DNA from: Pantoea sp. BAV 3049
GTDB taxonomy: Bacteria; Pseudomonadota; Gammaproteobacteria; Enterobacterales; Enterobacteriaceae
DNA length: 64,000 nucleotides
Assembly (NCBI RefSeq): GCF_009765445.1
Contig: NZ_WHOY01000031.1
Location: 1,304,959 to 1,368,958 of the forward strand
Direction: 5' to 3'
Every line of letters begins with the position of its first letter. The first letter of the stretch is position 1. The notes below the pieces were generated by a model. That model worked only from the letters and a program-made list of their open reading frames with translations. It searched no databases and was not told where the DNA came from. A program made the position numbers and the translations under genes. Shown here one piece after another: positions 1 to 11,247 of the stretch.

Positions 1-313
1 CGCTGCGCTTCACCTCTTCACGACCGTAACCGCTGGCCTGGATTTTCACCAGCATAATCTCACGCTCAACGTAAGCGCCCTGCCCCAGTTCACTGACACG
101 CAGCACGTCCACCAGCTTATGCAGCTGCTTTTCGATCTGCTCCAGCACCTTTTCATCACCCACGGTCTGAATGGTCATGCGCGAAAGCGTTGGATCGTCA
201 GTTGGCGCGACGGTCAGGCTTTCAATGTTGTAACCGCGCTGGGAGAACAGGCCCACCACGCGCGACAATGCGCCGGATTCGTTTTCCAGCAGTACCGATA
301 AAACACGACGCAT
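1..313 (-). CDS. ilvH: Acetolactate synthase III small (regulatory) subunit, 3' part cut by window edge
   Basis: Regulatory subunit of acetohydroxyacid synthase III. It binds the catalytic subunit IlvI and confers valine feedback inhibition. Only the first 104 codons are in the window; the rest lies beyond position 1. The N-terminus reads [19 protein letters not shown], a typical ACT-domain beta-alpha-beta start, and is nearly identical to E. coli IlvH. The ATG (complement of 311-313) lies two bases after the ilvI stop codon, so the two subunits form one operon read leftward. Confidence 0.96.
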   Translation of the reverse strand, partial: MRRVLSVLLENESGALSRVVGLFSQRGYNIESLTVAPTDDPTLSRMTIQTVGDEKVLEQIEKQLHKLVDVLRVSELGQGAYVEREIMLVKIQASGYGREEVKRS

Positions 314-315
314 AA

Positions 316-2040
316 TTAAGTCCTCTCCGTTTTGCTCAGCCACATTTCGTCCATCCCACCACCGCGAATCTGCATTGGGTATACGTGCTCGGTGCCATCA
401 ACGTTGACATCCACAAACACCAGCCGTCCTTTGCCCAACTCTTCCAGCGCCTGGGTCAGCTTCGGCTCCAGCTCATGAGGATGGTTGATGCCGATCCCGA
501 CATGGCCATAAGCCTCCGCCAGACGGACGAAATCAGGCAGCGATTCCATATAGGACTGAGAATGGCGGCCGGAGTAAATCATGTCCTGCCACTGCTTCAC
601 CATACCGAGGAAACGGTTGTTGAGGCTCAGCACCAGCACTGGCAGATCATACTGCAGCGCAGTGGACAGCTCCTGAATGTTCATCTGGATACTGCCGTCG
701 CCAGTGACGCAAACCACGGTTTCTTCCGGCAGCGCCAGCTTAACACCCAGCGCGGCTGGCAGGCCAAAGCCCATGGTGCCGAGACCGCCTGAGTTAATCC
801 AACGGCGCGGCTTGTCAAACTGATAGTAAAGCGCGGCGAACATCTGATGCTGTCCCACATCGGAGGTCACATACGCCTCGCCTTTGGTCAGGCGCCAGAT
901 GGTTTCGATTACAGCCTGTGGTTTGATCTTTTCGCTGCTGCGATCGAACTCCAGGCAGTGACGGGCACGCCACTGTTCGATGCTCTGCCACCAGTCGCGC
1001 AGGCTGTCGTAATTCTGTTCATTTTCGCCCTGAGCCATTAGCTCGATCATCTGGCTCAGCACCTGTTTCGCATCACCGACGATCGGCACATCTGCCGCCA
1101 CAGTTTTCGAAATTGACGTCGGATCGATGTCAATATGCAGCACCGTCGCGTTCGGACAATACCTGGCGAGATTGTTGGTGGTCCGATCATCAAAGCGCAC
1201 GCCGACGGCAAAAATCACATCAGCATTATGCATGGTCATGTTGGCTTCATAGGTGCCGTGCATCCCCAGCATTCCGACGCTCTGCCGATGGGTGCCCGGA
1301 AACGCGCCCAGCCCCATCAGCGAGCAGGTTACCGGCAGATTCAGTTTTTCAGCAATCTGGCGCAGCTCATCGTGACACTCCGCGTTAATCACGCCGCCAC
1401 CGGCATAAATCACCGGTTTTTTGGCGGCCAGCAGAGTTTGCAGCGCGCGCTTAATTTGTCCCTTATGCCCCTGCGTGGTTGGGTTATAAGAACGCATGCT
1501 GACAGATTCCGGCCAGACGTAAGGCAGCTTGTTCGCCGGGCTCATCACATCTTTCGGCAGGTCGATTACCACCGGTCCGGGACGGCCGCTGGAGGCCAGC
1601 CAGAACGCTTTTTTCATTACCGCAGGAATATCTTCCGCCTGCCTGACCATAAAGCTGTGCTTCACCACCGGACGGGAGATGCCGACCATATCGCACTCCT
1701 GGAAGGCATCATAACCAATCAGCGAAGAAGGCACCTGACCGGAGAGCACGACCATCGGAATGGAATCCATGTAAGCAGTGGCAATGCCGGTAATGGCATT
1801 GGTTGCACCCGGGCCGGAGGTGACCAGCACCACGCCCACTTCACCGGTAGAACGGGAATAGCCATCTGCCATATGCACGGCACCCTGCTCATGGCGGACC
1901 AGCACGTGATCAATACCGCCGACAGTCTGCAGTGCATCGTAGATATCCAGTACGGCCCCGCCGGGGTAGCCGAATACATGTTTAACGCCCTGATCGATCA
2001 ACGATCGGACGACCATCTCGGCTCCTGACAACATCTCCAT
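316..2040 (-). CDS. ilvI: Acetolactate synthase III catalytic subunit
   Basis: Large subunit of the thiamine-diphosphate enzyme that condenses pyruvate with pyruvate or 2-oxobutyrate, the first common step of valine, leucine and isoleucine synthesis. The 574-residue protein has the usual length. The N-terminal half carries the ThDP-activating glutamate region ([14 protein letters not shown]). The C-terminal half carries the ThDP/Mg motif [15 protein letters not shown]. The start ATG at 2038-2040 follows a good ribosome site (TGGAGG). In E. coli the operon is Lrp-activated; here the long AT-rich upstream stretch could serve the same purpose, but no Lrp site was assigned. Confidence 0.98.
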   Translation of the reverse strand: MEMLSGAEMVVRSLIDQGVKHVFGYPGGAVLDIYDALQTVGGIDHVLVRHEQGAVHMADGYSRSTGEVGVVLVTSGPGATNAITGIATAYMDSIPMVVLSGQVPSSLIGYDAFQECDMVGISRPVVKHSFMVRQAEDIPAVMKKAFWLASSGRPGPVVIDLPKDVMSPANKLPYVWPESVSMRSYNPTTQGHKGQIKRALQTLLAAKKPVIYAGGGVINAECHDELRQIAEKLNLPVTCSLMGLGAFPGTHRQSVGMLGMHGTYEANMTMHNADVIFAVGVRFDDRTTNNLARYCPNATVLHIDIDPTSISKTVAADVPIVGDAKQVLSQMIELMAQGENEQNYDSLRDWWQSIEQWRARHCLEFDRSSEKIKPQAVIETIWRLTKGEAYVTSDVGQHQMFAALYYQFDKPRRWINSGGLGTMGFGLPAALGVKLALPEETVVCVTGDGSIQMNIQELSTALQYDLPVLVLSLNNRFLGMVKQWQDMIYSGRHSQSYMESLPDFVRLAEAYGHVGIGINHPHELEPKLTQALEELGKGRLVFVDVNVDGTEHVYPMQIRGGGMDEMWLSKTERT

Positions 2041-2763
2041 TTTTGCCTCCAGGCTTTAAGGTGCTGATTTATCTGCGAGCGCCTCCGGCAAGGACGTAGG
2101 GCGGGAGCGGGCGGATAAGGTCAAAACCTGTATTTAGTAAAGGGGTGGAAATCGTTTCCAAAATCCAGTACAGGGCAGCGCCCCGGTGTTTTTGCTTTTA
2201 GTTGAGGAAATACCATAACCGCAGAAAAGTTAGCAGGCAAACGCCATCCAGGTTACCGGGGCAGGACAGTGGATGTTAAGGCGCTACTTCCGGTGGGGAC
2301 TTAACGACAAATACACTGACCAGACGGCTGAAGAAAAGCGGTTTATACTGCCGGAAAATTAATTTACAGCGCGATCGTTTTGTTATTAAAACAAAGTTAA
2401 CAAGATTTGAAGCGTACCTGTTCAAATTTTGTCACTATTTTAGGTTTATATTCTTAATGAATTTAATTTCTTAAAATAATTAACTGAGCTCAGGGTTATT
2501 ATTAGCCGGGTTAACCCATAAGTTTTACCTATGCAACACATTGATTAAACAGGTGTTTCAGGCCTGATTTTAGAGGATATTTTTTCTCATCCTCCGGGCA
2601 GAGATTTCTGAGAACAGCCACCGTGCCTTTTTCTTCTGCAACCTGCCCTGGCCTCAGAATAATTTCCCTTAACCGCTCTGTTATAACCTTACGGCCAGGG
2701 TTGACATCCCCCCCGGCTTTCAAGTATCAATAAGGGAACAGCAAATTTACGAGGTCTGACTCA
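2041..2763. other. Divergent ilvIH / leu intergenic region, no leuO
   Basis: About 720 bases between the divergent ilvI and leuL starts. In E. coli this interval holds the LysR-type regulator gene leuO; no LeuO-like reading frame is present here on either strand. The middle part (about 2350-2530) is strongly AT-rich, as expected for Lrp/H-NS-type regulatory DNA. The only open frame of note (64 codons, 2529-2723, minus) resembles nothing I know and probably does not code. Confidence 0.8.
2701..2730 (+). promoter_or_regulatory. Probable leu operon promoter
   Basis: A perfect -35 hexamer TTGACA at 2701-2706 is followed after 18 bases by TATCAA (2725-2730). The E. coli leuL promoter also begins TTGACATCC. 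The distance to the leuL start (2764) leaves a short leader with GAGG ahead of the ATG. Confidence 0.65.
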
Positions 2764-2847
2764 ATGATTCGTACCACCCTCCTACTTGGTCTACTACTAA
2801 ACGCATTCACTGTGCGCGGTAGACTTGTGGGCGGAATGAATCACTGA
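2764..2847 (+). CDS. leuL: leu operon leader peptide
   Basis: A 27-residue leader peptide too short for usual ORF calling. It begins M-I-R-T-T, carries Leu-Leu-Leu-Gly-Leu-Leu-Leu, and ends with V-G-G-M-N-H before TGA. Seven leucine codons are present and four are the rare CTA, the typical attenuation control run. The C-terminal half (LLLNAF..VRGR.VGG) matches the E. coli LeuL pattern. Ribosome stalling at the CTA run when leucyl-tRNA is scarce should prevent formation of the terminator at 2871-2895. Confidence 0.95.
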   Translation: MIRTTLLLGLLLNAFTVRGRLVGGMNH

Positions 2848-2870
2848 TTCAGGCTTGCAAACCTAGAAAA

Positions 2871-2895
2871 CCCGCGCCATTGCGCGGGTTTTTTT
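2871..2895 (+). terminator. leu attenuator terminator
   Basis: The stem CCCGCGC / GCGCGGG (2871-2877 and 2882-2888) with loop CATT is followed by seven T residues. It lies between leuL and leuA, the classic rho-independent attenuator position. Confidence 0.93.
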
Positions 2896-2938
2896 ATGCC
2901 CGTAGTTCTGGCAAAGCAAACTCGACAAGGAATACCCG

Positions 2939-5595
<2,657 letters not shown>

Positions 5596-5597
5596 TT

Positions 5598-7028
5598 ATG
5601 AAAACATTATACGAGAAGCTGTTTGATGCCCACGTCGTGTATGAAGCGCCAAATGAAACGCCGCTGCTGTACATCGATCGCCACCTGGTGCATGAAGTGA
5701 CCTCAGCGCAGGCCTTTGATGGCCTGCGGGCGCACGGACGACCGGTGCGCCAGCCGTCAAAGACCTTCGCAACAATGGATCACAATGTCTCCACCCAGAC
5801 TCGTGATATTAACGCCAGCGGCGAGATGGCCCGCATCCAGATGTCGATGCTGATCAAGAACTGCGAAGAGTTTGGCGTGCGTTTGTATGACCTTAAACAC
5901 CCTTTCCAGGGCATCGTACATGTGATGGGTCCTGAGCAGGGGATGTCCCTGCCGGGCATGACCATCGTCTGCGGCGACTCGCACACCTCCACCCACGGTG
6001 CTTTCGGGGCGCTGGCCTTTGGTATCGGCACCTCCGAGGTGGAACACGTGCTGGCAACGCAGACGCTGAAACAGTCCCGTGCCAAAACCATGAAGATAGA
6101 AGTGTCCGGCCAGACTGCACCGGGGATAACAGCCAAAGATATCGCGCTGGCGATTATTGGCAAAACCGGCAGCGGCGGCGGTAACGGCCATGTGGTTGAG
6201 TTTTGCGGTCCGGCGGTGGAAGCCCTGAGCATGGAAGGCCGTATGACGCTGTGTAATATGGCCATTGAACTGGGGGCGAAAGCGGGCCTGGTCGCACCGG
6301 ATGACACCACCTTCAACTATGTTAAAGGCCGCCAGTTTGCCCCCGACGCTCAGGCCTGGGACGAGGCGGTGGCTTACTGGCGCACGCTGAAATCCGACAG
6401 CGGCGCGAAGTTCGACAAAGTGGTTACCCTGAATGCGGCCGATATTGCTCCACAGGTGACCTGGGGAACCAATCCGGGACAGGTGATTGCGGTGAATGAC
6501 TTTATTCCTGACCCCGCCTCGTTCAGCGATCCTAACGAGCGGGCTTCAGCGGAAAAAGCGCTGGCCTATATGGATCTCAAACCCGGGATAAGGCTGACTG
6601 ACGTTTCGATCGATAAAGTGTTTATCGGATCCTGCACCAACTCGCGAATCGAAGATTTGCGGGCCGCTGCGGCAGTCGTTAAAGGACACAAAATCGCTGA
6701 TGGGGTGCAGGCTTATGTGGTGCCAGGCTCCGGCCCGGTTAAAGCTCAGGCTGAAGCGGAAGGTCTGGACAAGATCTTCCTTGATGCCGGTTTCGAATGG
6801 CGCTTGCCTGGCTGCTCGATGTGCCTGGCGATGAACAATGACCGCCTTAACCCGGGCGAGCGTTGTGCCTCCACCAGCAACCGTAATTTTGAAGGTCGCC
6901 AGGGGCGCGGAGGGCGTACTCATCTGCTCAGCCCGGCCATGGCGGCAGCGGCGGCAATAGCCGGTCACTTTGCTGACATACGCGAGCAGAACAGTTTGCA
7001 GCCAGTGTCCGCAGCGACCCTCAATTAA
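5598..7028 (+). CDS. leuC: 3-isopropylmalate dehydratase large subunit
   Basis: Aconitase-superfamily [4Fe-4S] subunit of isopropylmalate isomerase. The cluster cysteines appear in [11 protein letters not shown] and [20 protein letters not shown] and [13 protein letters not shown] are family signatures. It has 476 residues, about ten longer than the E. coli protein because of a divergent C-terminal tail after GHFADIRE. It starts two bases after leuB and is followed by leuD, with which it forms the enzyme. Confidence 0.98.
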   Translation: MKTLYEKLFDAHVVYEAPNETPLLYIDRHLVHEVTSAQAFDGLRAHGRPVRQPSKTFATMDHNVSTQTRDINASGEMARIQMSMLIKNCEEFGVRLYDLKHPFQGIVHVMGPEQGMSLPGMTIVCGDSHTSTHGAFGALAFGIGTSEVEHVLATQTLKQSRAKTMKIEVSGQTAPGITAKDIALAIIGKTGSGGGNGHVVEFCGPAVEALSMEGRMTLCNMAIELGAKAGLVAPDDTTFNYVKGRQFAPDAQAWDEAVAYWRTLKSDSGAKFDKVVTLNAADIAPQVTWGTNPGQVIAVNDFIPDPASFSDPNERASAEKALAYMDLKPGIRLTDVSIDKVFIGSCTNSRIEDLRAAAAVVKGHKIADGVQAYVVPGSGPVKAQAEAEGLDKIFLDAGFEWRLPGCSMCLAMNNDRLNPGERCASTSNRNFEGRQGRGGRTHLLSPAMAAAAAIAGHFADIREQNSLQPVSAATLN

Positions 7029-7037
7029 GGAGCCACC

Positions 7038-7643
7038 ATGGCGAGGAAATTTACGCAGCATACCGGCATTGTGGTGCCAATGGATGCCGCCAACGTGGAC
7101 ACCGATGCCATCATCCCGAAGCAGTTTTTGCAGATGGTGACGCGCACCGGTTTTGGCCGCAACCTGTTCTATGACTGGCGTTATACCGATGCGGAAGGCC
7201 AGATCCCAAACCCGGATTTTGTGCTTAACAAACCGGCGTTCAGCGGTGCCAGCATTATGCTGACGCGCGAGAACTTTGGCTGTGGCTCTTCCCGCGAACA
7301 TGCTCCCTGGGCGCTGACCGACTATGGCATTCAGGCGATTGTCGGCAGCGACTTCGCGGACATCTTTGCCAACAACTCTTTCAATAATCAGCTGTTGCTG
7401 GTGACGCTGAGCGAAGAGGAAGTGGACGAACTGTTCCGGAAAGTGGCGAATGAGCCTGGCGTGAGTTTTACGGTCGATCTGGAAAACCAGCAGGTCATCG
7501 CCGGTGAGAAGCGCTATCCGTTCAGCATCGACAGCTTCCGCCGTCACTGCCTGATTAACGGGCTGGATAACATTGGTCTGACGCTGCAGCACGATGCGGA
7601 TATCAGCGCTTACGAACAAAAACAGCCTGCGTTTTTACGGTAA
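7038..7643 (+). CDS. leuD: 3-isopropylmalate dehydratase small subunit
   Basis: Swivelling-domain subunit that completes the LeuCD isomerase active site. It has 201 residues, the same as E. coli. N-terminal [18 protein letters not shown] and the substrate-binding [13 protein letters not shown] are diagnostic. A clear ribosome site (AAGGAG) precedes the ATG. It is the last gene of the leu operon. The next structure downstream is the repeat element at 7712, which contains a terminator-like hairpin in the same orientation. Confidence 0.98.
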   Translation: MARKFTQHTGIVVPMDAANVDTDAIIPKQFLQMVTRTGFGRNLFYDWRYTDAEGQIPNPDFVLNKPAFSGASIMLTRENFGCGSSREHAPWALTDYGIQAIVGSDFADIFANNSFNNQLLLVTLSEEEVDELFRKVANEPGVSFTVDLENQQVIAGEKRYPFSIDSFRRHCLINGLDNIGLTLQHDADISAYEQKQPAFLR

Positions 7644-7711
7644 TCCCGGTATATAGCCCGGCGAATGAAGGTGGCAGAAGCCCTACACAAGCGACTCAGA
7701 AGTTTAAAGCT

Positions 7712-7816
7712 CGGGGAACACAGGCCGGGAATAAAGCGTCTCACGCCATGGACGGCGTGAGTCGAGCAGTCAGGGACGACGCTTTTTGCGTCTTTATGAG
7801 CGGCCTGTGTTCCCCG
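7712..7816 (+). repeat. MITE-like repeat copy 1 with 16-bp terminal inverted repeats and internal RNA-like hairpins
   Basis: The ends CGGGGAACACAGGCCG (7712-7727) and its exact reverse complement (7801-7816) enclose 73 bases. Inside are a hairpin CTCACGCC / GGCGTGAG (7739-7746 and 7753-7760, six-base loop ATGGAC) and a terminator-like hairpin GACGC-TTTTT-GCGTC-TTT (7778-7795). Positions 7712-7795 align without gaps to 54852-54935, about 72 of 84 bases identical. It contains no gene and lies between convergent genes. The family identity is unknown to me. Confidence 0.85.
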
Positions 7817-7828
7817 TGCAGGCATCAT

Positions 7829-7856
7829 GACGCTTTTGAAGTTGACCTGTTCCCCG
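7829..7856 (+). repeat. Degenerate second right end of the same repeat
   Basis: GACGCTTTT (7829-7837) and CCTGTTCCCCG (7846-7856) follow in the same order as the terminator arm and right terminal repeat of the full element just upstream, with deletions. It may be the remnant of a tandem or earlier insertion. Similarity is short, so this is tentative. Confidence 0.4.
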
Positions 7857-7880
7857 CACCACATGCTTCAGTGTCGTCTG

Positions 7881-7904
7881 ATAAAATGTTAGTTTGTGCT
7901 AACA
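7881..7904 (-). terminator. Possible setA terminator
   Basis: On the minus strand TGTTAG-CACAAA-CTAACA (7887-7904) is followed by TTTTAT. The stem is short and AT-rich, so termination would be weak. Confidence 0.45.
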
Positions 7905-7962
7905 CCCTCATCCACTTCTTCCGACATCACCAAAGCCGCCTGAACCAGGTTTCCGTCAGTCC

Positions 7963-9141
7963 TCAGACATCCTTCACTTTCGCGGACATCGCCAGCGAGA
8001 CCAGCGAGAGAAGCAGCGCCACCCAGTACACCGAAGAGTGCCCGAATGTCTCCGCCATCGCGCCCTGCAGTACTCCCGCCAGGATCACCCCGGTCATAAT
8101 ACTGTTGGTGAACAGCGTGGTGGCAGCTCCCGGCCGCCCCGGCATCAGATCCTGAAAATAGAGCATACCAATCCCCGCCACGATGCCGATAAACACCGCA
8201 TTAAAGATCTGCAGCACCATAAGCGCCACCCGCGAGTGGAACAGCACCAGCCCAAGGTAAAACACCACGCCCGCCGCTACGGCGAACAGCATCATTTTGC
8301 GCTTACCAAACCGCTTAACGTAATGTCCTGCCAGCAGCATGGCTGGAATTTCCAGCCCGGCAGCCACGCCCATCAGCAGCCCGGCCAGACGGTCAGGCAG
8401 GCCTAACACGCTGCTGATATACAGTGGCATATCAATGATATACATGGTGTTGCAGGTCCACATCAGCAACGAGGCAATAAACAGCAGCCTGACATCTTTA
8501 TTCTTCCACGCGCTGGTCTGAGTCATCACCACTTCCGGCGACTGCTCAACCCTGGGCACGGAAGGTAACGCAAACCAAATCAGCGCGATACACACCACAA
8601 ACAGCCCGGCAGCAACCAGAAACATGGTGGTGAAGCCGTAATTGAGCGCCAGTGCGAAAGAGAGCGGCGGCCCGACAACCCATGCGAGAGAAAGCTGTGC
8701 ACGCATCACCGAGCTGAACATCACCACTTCCCGCGCCGAGCTGTCGGCATATTCACGGGCCAGCGCAAAAATCTGCGGCATCGACACGCTGGCCAGCGCG
8801 GACAGCAGTACGCCAAAAGTGATCAGCGTCAGGTAGTGACGATTAAAGGCAAACAGCAGTGCATTCCCCACCGCCATCAGGCAGCAGAACAGGATCAGCA
8901 TTCTCCGGTCGCCGCTGTTATCGGAGCGTTTGGCCAGCAACAGGCTGACCACAATGCCCGCTATCGCGTTGACGGTATAGAACAGTCCCACCCAGAACGG
9001 ACGCACCACCACCTCGCGCGTCAGGAACAGGCTGAGCGTCGGCGCCTGCAGCGCACCCGCCACGCCCACCATAAAAGAGACGGCCATAAACGCAAGATAG
9101 ACAGGATTAAGACGACGGCGAGGCGATCGATCCGATTTCAT
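7963..9141 (-). CDS. setA: Sugar efflux transporter SetA
   Basis: Major facilitator superfamily exporter of glucosides and sugar analogues, part of the response to sugar-phosphate stress. The chosen start (ATG at 9139-9141, MKSDRSPRRRLNPVY) gives 392 residues, exactly the E. coli SetA length. The frame is open further upstream only because it reads through sgrS. About twelve hydrophobic segments are visible. It lies directly downstream of sgrS and beside sgrR, the same arrangement as E. coli, and in that species it is co-transcribed by read-through from sgrS. Confidence 0.93.
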   Translation of the reverse strand: MKSDRSPRRRLNPVYLAFMAVSFMVGVAGALQAPTLSLFLTREVVVRPFWVGLFYTVNAIAGIVVSLLLAKRSDNSGDRRMLILFCCLMAVGNALLFAFNRHYLTLITFGVLLSALASVSMPQIFALAREYADSSAREVVMFSSVMRAQLSLAWVVGPPLSFALALNYGFTTMFLVAAGLFVVCIALIWFALPSVPRVEQSPEVVMTQTSAWKNKDVRLLFIASLLMWTCNTMYIIDMPLYISSVLGLPDRLAGLLMGVAAGLEIPAMLLAGHYVKRFGKRKMMLFAVAAGVVFYLGLVLFHSRVALMVLQIFNAVFIGIVAGIGMLYFQDLMPGRPGAATTLFTNSIMTGVILAGVLQGAMAETFGHSSVYWVALLLSLVSLAMSAKVKDV

Positions 9142-9218
9142 ACCTGGTCCTTCAAGAAAAATGTCGTTGCACAAAGCAGACGACAAAGAGGAAGCATAGA
9201 AGAAAAAACGGCCCAATG

Positions 9219-9331
9219 AAAAAAGCCAGCAGGTAAAAAAACCGGCTGGCTGGTGAAGTCGCACCATACTCAGATATAAATAGTTCACGATGTCAGAGCG
9301 CCATTCAGAGAATGCCTCCCGCTCTTTCATC
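9219..9331 (-). ncRNA. sgrS: SgrS sugar-phosphate stress small RNA, short form without sgrT
   Basis: It lies between setA and divergent sgrR. The RNA would begin with GATGAA (9331 leftward), the same first bases as E. coli SgrS, seven bases after a -10-like AATAAT (complement 9339-9344). The ptsG-pairing segment CTGAGTATGGTG is at complement 9262-9273. The 3' end is a terminator with stem AGCCAGC/GCTGGCT and a six-U tail ending near 9219. The roughly 113-nt length is about half of E. coli SgrS (227 nt). The part encoding the SgrT peptide is missing, so this form should act by base-pairing only. Confidence 0.88.
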
Positions 9332-9398
9332 TGTGCCTATTATTGGCCTAATATAAGGCAGGAAAAACAGACAGCTTTACCGCAAGGGTTCCCCTTTT

Positions 9399-11060
9399 AT
9401 GTCCTCACCCCGCTTACAACAGCAGTTCATCCGGCTCTGGCAATGCTGCGAAGGGCAGTCTCAGGAGACTACCCTAAGCGCGCTGGCCATACAACTCAGC
9501 TGCTCCCGTCGCCATATGCGTAACCTGCTGAATGCCATGCAGGCTCAGGGATGGCTGGAGTGGCAGGCCGAAGCTGGCAGGGGAAAACGCTCGAAGCTCA
9601 GCTTCCTCTATACCGGGCTGGCGCTGCAGCAGCAGCGCGCGGAAGACCTGCTGGAGCAGGATCGCATCGATCAGCTGGTGCAGCTGGTGGGAGATAAAAA
9701 TACCGTCCGCCAGATGCTGATTTCCCATCTGGGACGGAGCTTCCGCCAGGGCAAACATATCCTGCGCGTGCTCTATTACCGATCGCTGCTCAACCTGCTG
9801 CCCGGCACCCCGCTCCGGCGTTCGGAGACGCATCTTGCCCGGCAAATCTTCAGCGGGCTGACGCGGATAAATGAGGAAAATGGGGAAATAGAAGCCGATA
9901 TTGCCCACCACTGGCAACAGGTCTCGCCACTGCACTGGCGTTTTTATTTACGTCCCGCAATCCATTTCCATCATGGCCGCGAGCTGGAGATGGCCGACGT
10001 TATCGCCACGCTCGAAAGACTGAAAAGCCAGCCGCTGTACGCCAACCTCCGGCAAATTGCCTCTTCCACCCCCTGGACACTGGATATCCACCTGCACCAT
10101 CCCGACAGCTGGCTGCCGTGGCTGCTGGGTAGCGTCAATACCATGATCCTGCCAGAAGAGTGGCCTTCGATGCCGGACTTCTCACGTCAACCGGTTGGCA
10201 CTGGCCCCTATGCCGTGGTGCGAAATCAGCAGACCCAGCTGCGGATCCAGGCTTTTGATGACTATTTTGGTTTCCGTGCGCTGATCGATGAGGTCAACAT
10301 CTGGGTGCTGCCGGATATCAGCGAGGAACTGGTCTATTCCGGCGTCAGGCTACAGGGCGGCAGCGTTGACGAAAAATCAGAAGAGAGCCGCCTGGAAGAA
10401 GGCTGTTACTTCCTGTTGTTCGACCAGCGTTCTGAACAGGGACGCAATGAACAACTGCGGCGCTGGGTGAGCATGATTTTCAATCCGATAGCCCTGCTCA
10501 GCAATGCGGGAATTGGCTATCAGCGCTACTGGTTCCCGGCCTATGGCCTGCTGCCACGCTGGCACCACCGGCGAGATATGACCGTCACTCCTAAACCTGT
10601 GGGACTGACCTCGCTGACGCTCACCTGGTACAACGATCATATTGAACATCAGGGTATCGCCAACGCGCTTGAACCCATTCTGGCAGCGCACGGAGTGAAA
10701 CTGGTGACTCAGCAGGTCGACTATGAGACCTGGCACCGTGGCGAGGCAGAAAGCGATATCTGGCTGGGCAGCGCTAACTTTACCCTGCCGCTGGAGTTCT
10801 CGCTGTTCGCCCTGCTTTATGAAGTCCCGCTGGTGCACCACTGCGTGAAAATTGACTGGGAAAAAGATGCACAGCTGTGGCGTGAACATAAGTTACCGCT
10901 GGCGGAATGGAGCAAACAGTTGATCAACACCTACAGCCTGCATCCCTTGTTCCACCACTGGCTGCTGCTGGAAGGTGAACGCAGCATGCGCGGCGTGCGG
11001 ATGAACACTTTGGGCTGGTTTGACTTTAAATCTGCCTGGTTTGCCCCGCCCGAATCATGA
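9399..11060 (+). CDS. sgrR: SgrR, transcriptional activator of sgrS
   Basis: Regulator that senses sugar-phosphate stress and activates sgrS. The 553-residue protein has an N-terminal winged-helix DNA-binding domain (residues about 1-115; [23 protein letters not shown]) and a C-terminal domain related to ABC peptide/solute-binding proteins (from about 160). Length matches E. coli SgrR (551). It is divergent from sgrS, which is usual, and lies just upstream of the thiamine transporter operon as in E. coli. Confidence 0.96.
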   Translation: MSSPRLQQQFIRLWQCCEGQSQETTLSALAIQLSCSRRHMRNLLNAMQAQGWLEWQAEAGRGKRSKLSFLYTGLALQQQRAEDLLEQDRIDQLVQLVGDKNTVRQMLISHLGRSFRQGKHILRVLYYRSLLNLLPGTPLRRSETHLARQIFSGLTRINEENGEIEADIAHHWQQVSPLHWRFYLRPAIHFHHGRELEMADVIATLERLKSQPLYANLRQIASSTPWTLDIHLHHPDSWLPWLLGSVNTMILPEEWPSMPDFSRQPVGTGPYAVVRNQQTQLRIQAFDDYFGFRALIDEVNIWVLPDISEELVYSGVRLQGGSVDEKSEESRLEEGCYFLLFDQRSEQGRNEQLRRWVSMIFNPIALLSNAGIGYQRYWFPAYGLLPRWHHRRDMTVTPKPVGLTSLTLTWYNDHIEHQGIANALEPILAAHGVKLVTQQVDYETWHRGEAESDIWLGSANFTLPLEFSLFALLYEVPLVHHCVKIDWEKDAQLWREHKLPLAEWSKQLINTYSLHPLFHHWLLLEGERSMRGVRMNTLGWFDFKSAWFAPPES

Positions 11061-11096
11061 CGCTTTCGCTACCGCCGGGAAATCACTAGAATAGGC

Positions 11097-11194
11097 CGTT
11101 CTCAACGGGGTGCGTAACAGGTTATTAACTTCTTACGCTGAGACAGACCCGTCGAACCTGATCCGGATTATACCGGCGTAGGGATTTGAGAGTG
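11097..11194 (+). promoter_or_regulatory. Thiamine pyrophosphate (TPP) riboswitch
   Basis: The thi-box core is recognisable: CTCAACGGGGTGC near the start, CTGAGACAGACCCG in the middle, GAACCTGATCCGG and the terminal CGTAGGGATTTGAGAG. It lies 53 bases upstream of the thiB start codon. TPP binding is expected to reduce expression of thiBPQ, probably by sequestering the ribosome site. Confidence 0.95.
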
Positions 11195-11247
11195 TTTTAG
11201 CCCGCTCAGATCCTTTGCGATACCCTAAACCGTCAAGGAAACGCAAA

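Larger units (their letters stand above)
7644..7962. other. Convergent leuD/setA intergenic region
   Basis: A 319-base gap between the 3' ends of leuD and setA. It contains the MITE-like repeat copy (7712-7816), a degraded second right end (7829-7856) and a weak hairpin that may terminate setA (7881-7904). No convincing gene is present; the reading frames crossing it are open by chance across the inverted repeats. Confidence 0.8.

Noticed and set aside
2529..2723. 64-codon minus-strand frame in the ilvI-leuL interval
   Set aside because: No similarity to LeuO or any known protein, no clear ribosome site, and it overlaps the presumed leu promoter.
7610..8155. Short frames across the leuD-setA intergenic repeat
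   Set aside because: They are created by the inverted repeat and its terminator; the two repeat copies differ at silent and non-silent sites alike and no protein is conserved.
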